64,000 bases of DNA from Climacium dendroides (lineage: Eukaryota; Streptophyta; Bryopsida; Hypnales; Climaciaceae): contig OX467091.1 in assembly GCA_950106755.1 (NCBI GenBank), positions 22,213,538 to 22,277,537 of the forward strand, given 5' to 3'. Position 1 is the stretch's first letter. Each line of letters starts with the position of its first letter. A model generated the notes under the pieces. The model worked only from the letters and a program-made list of their open reading frames with translations. It had not been told where the DNA came from and searched no databases. A program made the position numbers and the translations under genes. Below are positions 42,601 to 53,819 of the stretch, piece after piece.

Positions 42601-45600
42601 ACACCATATAAGAAACTAATATGTGAACCTAAAATTTACAAATCAAACAACTCCAATGCCAACTATAAAATGTTTACCTCATTTCCCATGAAATTCAAGT
42701 AACCCTCCCCACCGAGAGCCATGGTAATAAAGTGAATCATCTGCAGATCAAAAAAGCTTTCAATAACTTGATTACTGTAAACCCTAGAAAAATTGAAGAA
42801 ACATGTAGTAATGTAACGTAAGAAAAAAGCACAGATGGACCTTATGGAGTGCAATTCCTCGATCCACAACCAGATTTGCTGGTTGTAGAGCTGACATGCT
42901 GTAGTACATTTCCTTGTCCATCAACAAAAATGCAAACGTCTTGTCCCCAACCATAGACTACAAAAAGCACCAAATTGTAGAAAGTTAGAAAGTTAGAAAG
43001 TTGTATTTCAAATTGAGATATATAGCAACTACAGTAAGGTAGGAACCCCTTCCGTAGGGATCCTTTTCCCATGAGTTGAAAAGTCACCCTCGTAAAAAGT
43101 GACTTGTAAGAAATGAAATCAACTTTTACGTTCTATATCAGGCAAAGACGCTCCCAAATGATACCTCATAGATGTAATGCTTCTGGCTCAAGCTTGGGAC
43201 CTTACTACTTCAGACTTCAACCATTCATAACGTACTCATACTTTATCAAAATAGTTTAAATATTTTGATGCATTAAAATTCTCTCAAAATGGGAAAAGAC
43301 CTACCAAAAAACGGCATAAAAATTCATTTCTTGCAAGAGATGAGAACAATTCTTGGTTCTATCACAATCAAAGATCCTTCCATCTGATCCCGTGTCAATG
43401 CAGTAATTATAAACCAAATGCAGTAGTCTAGGCTCCTGATTGAGGACCTAATACTTCAAACTTAAACAATTCATAATTTATTCAAACAGAATCTAAATAC
43501 TACATACTTAAAGCATGAGAGTCCTTTCAAAAATAGGAACAGCACCTAAACGGTTGCCGTTACCTGATCGTGGCTCTCGGCGTAACCAACACAAGCCTCA
43601 GTGTACCTCCGATTCACCAGTGTATACACAATATCGCCCATAGACCATTCTTCATCCTTCCTCTCTTTCAGGTACTGAATCCACTTGTCAGGAATAGCCA
43701 TAGCCAAGCGGTAATCAAAGCCCACACCTCCTTCGGCCACAGGACGGCAGAGAGTGGGCATGCCTGAGACGTCTTCCGCAATGACTGTAGCGTCAGGGTA
43801 TATAGAGTGGACGAGCTCGTTCGCAAGCATCAAATACATCACTGCTTCAGTGTCCGTGGATTCACTGAAATACTCATTGTAGTTTCCAGTGAAGCACATG
43901 TTGAGGCCGTGGTGGTGGTACAGCATCGACGTGATGCCGTCAAAGCGGAAGCCATCAAACATGTACTCCTCCATCCACCACCTCAGATTGGAAAGCAGGA
44001 AACGCTGTACCTCCCAGGAGCCGTAGTTGAATAGGCGGCTGTCCCACAGTTTGTGGTACCCCCGGGCACCTGTGGAATGAGATTGTTGTGCACAAACTTT
44101 AGCCAAAGATGACATTTGAGGGCAACTAGCCGAAAGTGTGGGGTTGACTACATATAGGAAGTCAAAACGAGCCAAAAAAACTCTCAAACATAATCAGTTG
44201 CTCTAAAGGTTTTAAAGAATCTTGAGTTTTCTGGTAACATGGCTATCAAAGGTTGAAGGCTTCGCTAATTCTTGCCTAATCTTATGGAAGGAGCTTTTGG
44301 AGGCAAGTCAAAATGGCCTAAATGGCAATCAAAAGTTAAACAAATGCACTGATTATAAATGTTGTAATTCCTGCTATAAAAAATTCATTTTCAACCTTCT
44401 AATGTTGTAAAAACATAACTGCATAACTGCACCTAGAAAAACAACATCACTGTACCTGTGTGGAAGTAGGAGTCCTGAGCAGCCTGGCCCAAGTCGTACC
44501 CCGCCAACCCATCCACAGCATTTGTGCTAGCGTGGCTGTGAACCACGTCCATCAACACACGGAGCCCCATTGAATGGGCTTTGTCTATCAAATACTTGAG
44601 ATCCTCGGGACTCCCACAGCGGCTGCTGGCAGCGAAAAAATTTGTGACATGGTACCCAAAGCAACCGTAGTAAGCATGCTCCATGATTGCCATAAGCTGA
44701 ATGGTGTTGTAATTGTTAGCCTTAATCCGAGGCAGCACTTCGTCTGCAAACTGCCTGTAGGACGCCACTTGGGGCTCTTTGGAGCTCATTCCCACATGCG
44801 CTTCATAAATGAGCGGCGCTGCTGGTTTTGCTACGCGGGGATGCTTGAACTCATATCTGCAACCCAGGCACATTAGAATACGAGAATATGTAAGATTTCG
44901 GAACCTGAGTAATTGTCCTCATTAAACTAAGTTCATGCAAACAATATTGTCAACTAACAAACTTTCACAATATTGGCCATGCGACACTAGTAGCATTGTC
45001 GACATGAAAAGGCGTCATTATTGATCCCTAAGCTGGGATCCTCCATTTCCGTCTGTTTAAGCATTTTGGCATGTATGGTGGGGAAGAATGTTGGAAATGC
45101 TATATTCCTCATAAAGGGAATTGCGAATCGAAGATTTGAAAGAAAACAATCACGTTTTTGGTCCTCGATATGTACTTTTAGTGAACCTTTAAGAATCGAT
45201 TTGTAAGAACGCCCACTTCTATCTTCTAGAGGGAGCTATTTCCACAATCAATTGAATCCTAAATCATTTCATTTATTTTTAGGTCATGGATTCAGGGAGG
45301 TGATGGAAATGGGTGCTTCCATCGTATTCCTCGCATTGTTTTTCTCAGCAGCGTCGTTTTTCTCTTCCATGTTGTTGTTATTGATATTATGGAACACTGT
45401 TCATGAAACAATGGGAATGACTAGTTTGGGGGGATGGCATTTCAAGACCATTTATTTATTTTCTCTAATGAGAGTACATATGAAACAAGGATGGCCACAA
45501 CAATAATAAACACCCAAGGATTTTACCTTTCAGATGCAGGCGGGTTCCAGTAAACACCATCGTAGTACGCAGCGAAGACATTAGGATCCACCACCGCAAA

Positions 45601-48473
45601 TTTGATCCAAGCAGGAAGACGATCGACCCAAGTCCCATCACCCTTCTGCATCCTGAACTTTACTTTGGAGCCATGAGGGATGACAGAAACACCGCCCTCG
45701 TCAGCCAAACGGAGCGACCACACACCGAACTCGTCTCTTTTCATGGTATGTTTGCTACCATCCCAGCTATTGAAGTCACCAATCAACTGAGCAGCCCTGT
45801 GCACAACAACAAAAAGGATCAGATTTCAATACCAAATAGGGATCCTGCAAAAACCCACTTTGGTGCTACTACTAACGAGCAGCTACTCTTCGAGAGGCCC
45901 TAGCAAACTGCAGCACTGGCTCGCTTATAGAGTTCCAGCCTACTTGAACTTCCTCACATTCACTCTCTACGTAGCTTTTTTTCAATGCAAAGTTTCCTCC
46001 CCTTTGGTCCCGAGCCAACAAAAGAGGAGCTTCGATCATGGAAAGATTTGCACCAATCCAGTGTAGCAATGCTTGAGGCAATAGCTAACTAACCACGAAG
46101 TGCCCAAATGACCAACAGTGGTTGCTTCCATGTCTGTAGGAGATGAAATAAACCATTTCGGAAGCGTCAAGGAAAGCAACAAAATGTATAGCAGAAAGAT
46201 GAAATCATGACCGACAAATACAGTTCAGAACTTGCAATAATCGACTACCAGTAGTAGCTTCAATTCCAGAGAGGGCCTTCGAATTTCAGTTGAGGCACTA
46301 AGGAGTATGACAAAGAATTACACATTGGGAAAAGAAATGGGCAATCGCCTGGGGTGGGTGTGATGAAAGCAATATCCAGATTCACAGTCAAGAATCATGA
46401 ACAGTAGGGAAAAACTCACGCTGCTGCGGGAGCCCACTCACGATACACGGTGCAACCTTCTTCCCGGGTAAACCCATACTTCTCATAACCTACACAACAA
46501 CACAGCCCCTGTCAGCACCTCGGTAATGGACACCCAGTTTCCAAAACAAAGCTCAATAAAAAAACTTCTATACAAATGTGTCTGAATTTGAGGTGAGCTT
46601 CACATAAGTTGAACTGATAAACTGATAAGTTGAACTTAACAGAAACATCAGGTAGAATAACATCCAATAGGGGAATAATGTTGACCCACAGAATTTCAGA
46701 GACCCAATTTAGGGTTAATCCCAAAAGACTGGAAGGCTCATGGTTTAATAGGAGCAATTCAATTGATAATGTTGAGAAAAACATAATTCAGATGGGATCA
46801 ATATTTACAGTCACCAAAATCAGTGAAGAACATTGCTAGGGTCAGAGAAAAAATATATTCAATTATTGCACAAAGAAAGCCACATATGACCTACTCGAAA
46901 CTTCTTAAAAATACAAGAGGCCAAATTTAAGCTTCCAGGTCCATTAAGGGTTAATTAAGAACCTGAGATCCATCTCTGAGATGGGATCCTGATTGCAGAC
47001 TACTCGAGACTCAACAAGCTAGGAGACAACGCCACCATTAGATAGAAGAGAGATGCAACGAACTTCGGCATTGAAATCCCTAAAGCTCAAAACACAGTTT
47101 TTTCGAGATGCTGAATTCAGTCTAACTTTGGGGATAACGCTCTTAATGCTGTTGTGCACAGCGACACAACTTTCTCGCGACTAAATCCCAATTGCATTGC
47201 ATTCTAGAAGGCATTCCTTTCATTCCTTGGTCAACCCACTCAACTGAAAGGATACGTTGTTTCTAAATACTTGCATTCTAACAATGATTGACAGGTCAAG
47301 AGGCTTGCAATGTACGGGATCAGAGGTCCTGAATTCCTTCCCAAACCCTATATTCCTGCTTCACCAGGGGCTTTCCATGGTATTCAAGAATGGAATGTGC
47401 AAGAAAGTTAGGCTCACCTTTGGCAAAGTCGGCCAAGCTTCCCTCCACCTTCTCAATGTCGGACTTTCGTTTCACGAACTCTTGCATTCGATAACGGAGA
47501 TGGTTCTGGTGAGCGGCGAGCATAGGATCCACCTCCACCACCCCCAACTTCTCCTCCACCACTTCGCTCGTGTCCTTCCATCCGGCTGGCTTGTCTGACT
47601 TATCTGTCTTCAAACTTGTGGCCTTCACTGGGGAAGGAGAGCCGACCTTGAAGCTCAAGCTTCGCGTTTGCTGCAAATTGTGGAAAACATACATGAACAA
47701 AAGCACGTCTTTTTGCAGAACTCCAAAGTTACGGCTCAAAACTCACTTTCTCTAATGGCACATTCTGTACTTGCTTATTCCCAATATCTCCTGCGAATCT
47801 CTCCTGTTGCGAACACGTCTGATTGGAAAACCTTCCCACAAGTTGGAACTCTACACTCGATCCTCTCAAATATTACACTCTGCAATTCCATATTCCCATA
47901 TCTCCTGTGAACCTCTCATGTCGCGTACACCTCTGATTGGGAGATACTTTCACAATTTGGGAACAGGTGACAAGATCCTATTTGTCCCTTTAAGGCAGTG
48001 CGATTAAAGAGGACTAATTGCACATGCCCCAAAACGAGTTAGACGAACAGCTAGAAAAAGACAAAAGTCCATTTGATTGGTCAAGATTTGAGAAGCGGGA
48101 GTCAAAGGTCAAGACTTGTGCTCCGAGAATGGAGACATTCCGAGAACAGCACATTGAAATGTCTTCAAAGGGACTACTAATTTGAGCAATATTCTGAGTC
48201 TCAACATCGCTCGGAGCCAGAGTTGAAAACAAAACTCTCACAACCCCTAATATAAACAAATGACACAACCACGCAGTTGAAACTTTGACAACCCTAATGG
48301 AAAACAAATGACAGATTCCAGAGCTAAAATCGCAAACTAGGACAAGCCCTAATATAAACTGATGAAACAGCCCCAAATCCGAAACTCACTCCTCCAAGGC
48401 CCCACATCGACCTCTGAAAGCGCTGCCCCCCTAGACCGTCCCAGCACGCTAAGCGTCTGCCTTCAACCTGCAT
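39625..48473 (-). CDS. 1,4-alpha-glucan (starch) branching enzyme, class B-like, 14 exons
   Basis: Branching enzymes cut alpha-1,4-glucan chains and rejoin them by alpha-1,6 bonds, giving amylopectin its branches in plastids. The spliced model (48473-48390, 47670-47418, 46489-46420, 45796-45527, 44856-44456, 44069-43564, 42957-42841, 42740-42678, 42476-42369, 41668-41567, 41042-40975, 40612-40531, 40223-40107, 39648-39625) keeps phase at all 13 GT-AG junctions and yields 754 residues. CBM48 covers ~115-225. The GH13 motifs are DVVHSH (329-334), GFRFDG with nucleophile Asp403, AEDVSG with acid-base Glu458, and ESHDQ with Asp527. A C-terminal beta domain follows. SMLYHHHG and LAMAIPD favour class B (SBEI) over class A. 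Exon 1 is the weakest part: only ~28 residues from the chosen ATG, arginine-rich and compatible with a transit peptide; the frame is open upstream to another ATG at 48,680. Confidence 0.93.
40107..40223 (-). CDS. Branching enzyme exon 13
   Basis: 39 codons, acceptor TTTTGTAG, donor GTGAGC. Encodes the conserved C-terminal [18 protein letters not shown]. Confidence 0.94.
40531..40612 (-). CDS. Branching enzyme exon 12
   Basis: Acceptor TATGTAG, donor GTAAGC. Encodes [20 protein letters not shown]. Confidence 0.92.
40975..41042 (-). CDS. Branching enzyme exon 11
   Basis: Acceptor TTTCTAG, donor GTAAGG. Encodes [17 protein letters not shown], first strands of the C-terminal beta domain. Phase 2 exit. 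Confidence 0.92.
41567..41668 (-). CDS. Branching enzyme exon 10
   Basis: 34 codons, acceptor TCTAACAG, donor GTCAGG. Encodes [16 protein letters not shown] and an SSSKQYIS segment, the end of the barrel. Confidence 0.9.
42261..42300. repeat. 20-bp tandem duplication in intron 9
   Basis: GACCAAAGAAAGTCCCATAT occurs twice back to back. It is part of a repeat block also found in intron 2 (46,740-46,950: GCACAAAGAAAGCCACATATG). Confidence 0.8.
42369..42476 (-). CDS. Branching enzyme exon 9
   Basis: 36 codons, acceptor GTTGCAG, donor GTATGT. Encodes [20 protein letters not shown], a hallmark of the family. Confidence 0.96.
42678..42740 (-). CDS. Branching enzyme exon 8
   Basis: 21 codons, acceptor ATCTGCAG, donor GTAAAC. 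Encodes [20 protein letters not shown] plus Glu. Confidence 0.95.
42841..42957 (-). CDS. Branching enzyme exon 7
   Basis: 39 codons, phase 0 on both sides, acceptor AG, donor GTCCAT. Encodes [20 protein letters not shown]. Confidence 0.93.
43564..44069 (-). CDS. Branching enzyme exon 6 (catalytic)
   Basis: Acceptor TTCCACAG, donor GTAACG. Holds all three catalytic carboxylates: GFRFDG, AEDVSG and ESHDQ. The exon ends exactly after HDQ. Confidence 0.97.
44456..44856 (-). CDS. Branching enzyme exon 5
   Basis: Acceptor GGTTGCAG, donor GTACAG. Encodes IYEAHVGM and GH13 region I (DVVHSH). Confidence 0.96.
45527..45796 (-). CDS. Branching enzyme exon 4
   Basis: Acceptor TGCACAG, donor GTAAAA. 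Encodes most of CBM48 ([35 protein letters not shown]). Confidence 0.95.
46420..46489 (-). CDS. Branching enzyme exon 3
   Basis: Acceptor TGTGTAG, donor GTGAGT. Encodes [20 protein letters not shown], the entry strand of CBM48. Confidence 0.92.
47418..47670 (-). CDS. Branching enzyme exon 2
   Basis: Acceptor TTTGCAG, donor GTGAGC. Encodes the linker and the N-terminal helix ([18 protein letters not shown]) typical of plant branching enzymes. Ends in phase 1. Confidence 0.9.
47774..47965. repeat. ~118-bp tandem duplication in intron 1
   Basis: TATCTCCTG(C/T)GAA(T/C)CTCTC, (G/A)CACGTCTGATTGG-like and ACAA(G/T)TTGG(A/G)A appear first from 47,774 and again from 47,892. Diverged and non-coding. 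Confidence 0.65.
48390..48473 (-). CDS. Branching enzyme exon 1 (start uncertain)
   Basis: 28 codons from ATG 48,473 ([13 protein letters not shown]), ending at GGA before GTGAGT. Phase 0. An upstream in-frame ATG at 48,680 would add 69 residues. Low acid content and several arginines suit a plastid transit peptide. Confidence 0.5.
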
Positions 48474-49330
48474 TGCATCAAAATCCTGAGCAAATTCAAA
48501 ATAGTGCTCATAAAACAGAACCATGATTCTTTCCAGTACAACTCCCAACTCTCTTCCCACCCTCCTCAACTGGAGTTTCACCCTCAAAATCACGAAACCA
48601 CCACACCAAAACAACCTCAATTCCATACAGCCTGCAACAACGAGCCTCGTCGTCTCAAGAAGCACGATCTTTCCAACCAAGCATCACATTGGTCTTGGAT
48701 TCCAATACACAATCTTTCACTACATTCTGATCAAACCAGAGCGAACCCTACCCACAGAGACAGACGGAGATTTTGAAGCACCTGGTTTGAAGAAGATAGC
48801 AGGTGGGTAGCAGGGCCATGGCAAGCAGGCGCTGCAAGCATGATGAAGAGCGCAGGAATGCACGCTTCCTTGACAAATTGCGTAGATCCGCAATGCTGCC
48901 AGTGCTGTGCTGGCAATGAAACACATGCACTCGCAAAAATAGCAGTTTCTCCGTGCAGGTAGCAATGTGACGAAGCTCCTGGCGCGTGAATGGGTTGGTG
49001 GGTGTTCTCGGTTACTGCTTCTTCTTCCAGGACGCGAATTCGGATGCTTGCGAGAATGTGAGTTGGCCTATGACAAGTTAGAATTGGGGCGACAGGGCTG
49101 GATCCATGGCCATGACGCCTAAGTTTACGAGTTAAGATTACTATTGCGAGAGGGGGAGAGAATGATTGTGGTGCTCCGTCCTGCAGAAGAGGCGCTTGAG
49201 TCTGGTGGCTTGGGAGCCCTGACCTTTCTCTTCCTTCCGTTTTCGCGTTGATCCTGTCCCGGAGAGGGCGTTATACCCGCCATCATATTCTTTCACCGGT
49301 TCTCAATCCAGGTCATCGTGGGATTAGCCT
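48474..49330 (-). promoter_or_regulatory. GC-rich upstream region of the branching-enzyme gene
   Basis: Composition is clearly GC-richer than the AT-rich DNA beyond 49,340, fitting a leader and proximal promoter. No TATA box or initiator could be assigned. Overlapping minus-strand frames (48,720-48,965) are cysteine-rich but unsupported. Confidence 0.35.
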
Positions 49331-49339
49331 GTTAGGGCT

Positions 49340-50505
49340 TGCCAGATCAGTCATGTCGGTGGCCCTGGACCAAAGTAGAGGAAGCTTGCATCTAAGGTAG
49401 GGACACCCAAAAGCGTCACTTTTTGTACTGTGAATAGTTTTACATTTACTATTATTAGATTGGTAAAAAAAATTATTTATTTTATTGGAAAATGAAAGGA
49501 GGTTCTGACTCATCAAAGAATGCAACATTTGGATATCATATTCAAAAGTTGTAAAGGATCATAGTTTTTTTGGTAGATATTCCATAATTGTTTTCTTCAA
49601 CAATAGTAACATATTGATTTAGAAGATGTATACAAAGTGAGGATCTATTGACTAGTGGTGCTTTTAGATAGATTGAGACTTTCATTAGTGGTGTACCTAC
49701 CTTAGATTACAATGAATGTGAAGAAGTTTGAATAGGAACATAGTTACAAAGTAAATCAATGCAACTATAGACATAGTATCGCAACTATAGACCAAGTATT
49801 TCTTTAATGTTATTTTTTCATGAAACGCTCTACTATTATAATGTTACACAAATCCCAAAAAAACATGTGCATTAGGTGTGAAAACTTTTTGACAAAATTG
49901 AGTGTGTAAATGTGTGGAAGAGACATTTTGACAAATTATATTTGAACCCAAATTATATTTGCACTAACAATGTTTGTGTTCTTCATTTGAAAAAATTGAT
50001 TCCTATCAATGGCAATCCAATACATATTTGGAGACTTTTTGTAATTTATTGCATATTTCTAAAGGCAAGACTTGAAGTATCATACTAGTCCATCTATGAA
50101 TCCTCCTTGATAATACTTAAAGCCATTCTCCAAAGGCTTCATTATTTTACAACCATATTGCACCGCATATTTAAAGTTCCAAGTTCCAAACATTCCACTC
50201 ACAATGTTATGTCATACTTCTAACACTTTATCCTTGTTGTAATAAGGTAGCCTAAAATTGTCTAATGGATGATAGAGAATCCTTCTACACAAGATAGATG
50301 TTCATCCTTGGAATTCTGTATAGGAAGGGAAGATCTTGCACACTAGTATGACCTCTACTAAATTTACTCTTGGGTTTTTTTAAAGCAAGTGATTCACAAG
50401 GTATCCAAAAGAATGATCTCCATGGTGACTAGCCCAATACTCTAGGGTTTAAAAAAAAGCAATATGAAAAAATCATGGTCACCAAGGATTTTGGATACTT
50501 CTCCC
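49340..50505. other. AT-rich intergenic tract
   Basis: No gene. 50,280-50,410 repeats the 4,380-4,545 fragment. Confidence 0.45.
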
Positions 50506-50508
50506 TTA

Positions 50509-50835
50509 AAGTAGGAGGTTCTAAAAGCGTTCAAGCTCTAAAACTGCCCACCTCTTGAAATGTAAACTATTTGTACATCTTTCTTTTTCATAGCCTTCAC
50601 TAATGTACAAACAATGTACATTTTAGGAGGTGGGCGATTTTGGAGCCCCTTGCTAGTTCAACTTCGAAATTTCATAACTAATTCCACAAAGCTCCAAAAA
50701 ATATGAAACGACTTGTGTTAGATGCCAATTCTACTTGTCTTTTGAGGAAATTTTATTGAAAAACATTTCAAAAAACTTTACCTCCCCCAAATTCAATTCC
50801 AGCTCTTAGATGATCAATTTATAGACCTAATACCT
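50509..50835. mobile_element. MITE, AAGTAGGAGG terminus, 5,312 family
   Basis: Left end TA then AAGTAGGAGGTTC; right end CTAATACCT then TA. The core TAACTAATTCCACAAAGC and AAATATGAAACGACTTG is shared. A TGTACATT palindromic stretch follows the left end, as in the 52,139 and 62,380 copies. Confidence 0.75.
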
Positions 50836-51092
50836 TATAAGATATGAAGTCTGGGGGCCACCAAACTGATGTTGATGATTTAATTGTTGGGTCCCTGAAA
50901 GAGCCAATGGGTAGATTGATACCCTGGCTCTCCCTTTCCCAAGTACCGAATATGAACGGTTCTCACAGGGAATGTGCTTTGGAATCATCTCTTTGCACTG
51001 CAGCCAAGTACCGTACTCTGGCCAGTCACACAACATTCAAGGCAGGAAGGAAAGGGACCTCAAATCAGCACTCTAGTACCACTACAGTAGTA

Positions 51093-51492
51093 AGGTAGCT
51101 GACCCATTTCCAACCACTTAAGCAATTACGCATATTTGAAGCATTGGTTTTTAGAGTACGGAATTTTTTTCTTTGTACTGAAATAGAGTTTGGAAGGATT
51201 ATATATTTTTCCAAATTTTTATTTAAAAAAATATAATTATTATGAATTTTTTAGTGAAAGATTCTCTTTGACATGTAATAGTGATATAGACCATTCAATT
51301 TCTAACCATAGGTATGATTGCAAAATCAACCCAAGGATTGGTTGCAATATTGATAGCCTTACAACCAATCATAATGCCCCACAATTACTTCTTGAACTAT
51401 GCCACAATTTTATAGAAAGAAAGTACAACGTCATGAAAAGAAAGTAGTCTATAGATTGGAAATGGGATGATGGTTGGAAACGGGTCAGCTAC
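51093..51492. mobile_element. MITE, AGGTAGCTGACCC family, TA target
   Basis: AGGTAGCTGACCCATTTCC at the left and inverted GGGTCAGCTAC at the right, TA on both sides. The internal ATGAATTTTTTAGTG, CAACC(A/C)ATC(A/G)TAATG blocks match 31,703 and 58,293. Confidence 0.8.
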
Positions 51493-51528
51493 TACAGTCA
51501 GTGATCTAGAACTAGTTTGTGGAATTTA

Positions 51529-51927
51529 AGGGAGGCAACCCATTTCTAACCACTTAAGTAGATACATGTATCTACAAGGCAGGTTTTGAAAGTGGAAATT
51601 TTTTTCCATGTATAGAAATAGAGTTCATAAGGATTCCATAATTTTTCAGATTTTTATTTATCAAAACATAATTACTATGAATTTTTTTAGCTAAAGATTA
51701 TATTCCACCCGTACTTGTTATATAGACCTTTTTATTTTCCGACCAAGGGTTGTTTGCAAAATCCATCAAGGGATGGTTGCAATATTAGAAGTCCTCTAGT
51801 CAATTATAATGCGCTACAATTACGCCAAGAACTATGCCATAATTAATCATCGTTAATCATCTCCTACACATAATTACACCACCCTACATTGCCAAAATGG
51901 GTCATTGATCAGGAATGGGTTGCCTCC
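51529..51927. mobile_element. MITE, AGGGAGGCAACCC termini, adjacent to another copy
   Basis: Starts TA then AGGGAGGCAACCCATTTC and ends GAATGGGTTGCCTCC. It is only ~35 bp from the preceding copy, in the same orientation. Confidence 0.75.
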
Positions 51928-52138
51928 TATAATGCAATATGCTACCTTCAAGACAAATAGGCATCAACTTTGGCTACCTAGTTTAAGGATAGAGGTGAGT
52001 AAGGTAATATTGGCTACCTAGTTTAAAGATAGAGGTGAGCAAGGTAATAGTCAAGCTCTAAAAAATTGCATATGCTCTAAACTTGCCTAATCCTTTACAA
52101 CTTGCAAAATCCTTTCTTTTCTATTTTTTGTAATACTA

Positions 52139-52430
52139 AGGTAACAGGCTCAAAAATTGCCCACCTACAGAGCTAAAACTAAATTTTGGGGAGGCCAACC
52201 TTCTTGAAATTATTTTCAATAAAATTCCTTGAAAGACAAGTGGAGTTAGCGTCTAACCTAAGTTGTTTCATATATTTTGTGGCTTAGTAGAATTAGTTAT
52301 AAAATTTTGAAGTTGAAATAGCATAGGGTTCTAAAATTGCCCACCTCCTAAAATGTACATTATTTGTACATTGTTGAAGGCTATGAAAAAGCAACAAGTA
52401 CACATAGTGTACAATTGATGAGGTATTGGA
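52139..52430. mobile_element. MITE, AGGTAACAGGCTC terminus, reverse 5,312 family
   Basis: TA then AGGTAACAGGCTC, with the family core in reverse orientation (AAGTTGTTTCATATATTTTG, AGAATTAGTTATAAA) and the TGTACATT stretch before a decayed right end. Confidence 0.65.
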
Positions 52431-52449
52431 AGTACTACCACACAAAACT

Positions 52450-53195
52450 AACTAAATAGATGCTAATTCCAATGTAGAAGAAGTTGCAAATTGGCTATCA
52501 AATTCTATTGGTTGTTGCAATCTTTGCTGAAATCCGATTTTTTCAAGAATTTTCTCCAATGTACATTTGCTATTGAAAATTTTAATAGCTATGGAGCCAA
52601 TTTTAGCCAATTTTGTGAACATTGTTTGTAGTGTAATTATATATTTTAAAATTTTAAATGTTAATTTTAAAAAGTTATACACCCATTAATTTTTAAAAGA
52701 ACAAACTGGTGACCATGGAAATCATTTCTTTGGTTACCATGTGAATCATTCGCTAACAAAATTGCAAAAGCACTCATTAGAAGTCATACTACTATAGAAG
52801 TCCTCCCCTTTTCACAATAAAATTTTGAGGATGAATAGTTGCATTTTTGTCCTACTTAAATGATTCTCTATCATCTATCAAATGCCAAATGTTTTTGTCG
52901 GTGTTTAAGGGTTAAGTTAGTTTTTTGTAACATACAAGCAAAAAGAGTTTGTGAAATGAAGAAAGTGTATGCAATATATTTTTTCCACTTAAAAAAAGAA
53001 GAATAAGAATCCCCATTAATAAATCACAAACACGAATGTGGTAAATCTCTACGGTCAAATGACCCCAAATTTGTTCCACAACATGCACACAATAAGATTG
53101 TACAGTTGAGATTTTCATACCTTACTGAAATTTAGACTTTTAACACTTGCAAAGGTAGGATGCTTTTAAGCATGTTTAGACCTTAGGTGATGAAG
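52450..53195. other. AT-rich spacer
   Basis: No gene recognised; a diverged reverse fragment of the 4,380 repeat lies at about 52,790-52,880. Confidence 0.4.
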
Positions 53196-53201
53196 GGTTA
53201 A

Positions 53202-53322
53202 GGCTACTCCTTGGGCACATGTTGTGTGAAAATTTCAATTAAAGAAAATAAAAATTCTATTCATAGTGAGTTGCCCACAATCGCTATGTTGAAAAAAAAC
53301 ATGCCATTTGGCCCTTTAGGGG
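53202..53322 (+). mobile_element. Deletion form of the 1-kb TTAA-associated element
   Basis: TTAA occurs at 53,198-53,201 and 53,323-53,326. The inside (GGGCACATGTTGTGTGAAAA, GTGAGTTGCCCACAAT, GCCCTTTAGGGG) is the terminal part of the element at 23,193-24,150. Confidence 0.55.
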
Positions 53323-53819
53323 TTAAGTCAAACACAAGAATTATCTTCAATGTAGAACTTCAAACTTCATGTAGGCATAGTAGAATAAATTTTTTCAAAA
53401 AAATTTTGAACTAAGAAAAGTTATTAAATCAAGCTAACTTTCATCTCCAAAAATCCTTTTGAGATTTTGAGCCTCGAATCAAAAGCTAGGGACAAAATTT
53501 GAAAAGGGGTTGGAAAGAACATTTCCTTTGACTTTGTACTACAAGAAGTGCAATTCAATTCATCATTTCATCCACAAAGTGCACTTAATTGGAATATTTA
53601 ATTCTAAAAAGAGGAGACTTGTTATCAAGATACTTTATCAAAAATGATCTAATTTATGAACCAATAGGTTTAAAAATGATATAAATTTTTCATTTTCACT
53701 AATATTTTAACCAATTAGGTTCATAGGAATCTTCTTCTTTGAATAGTATTGATATCTACATTGGTGGTAAAAATATTCATCTTTTGTAGAAAATTATAAC
53801 CATGAGTAAGTAGCAAAGT

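Noticed and set aside
48720..48965. Cysteine-rich minus-strand gene upstream of the branching enzyme
   Set aside because: Three overlapping frames exist in the same stretch; it more likely belongs to the leader or promoter.
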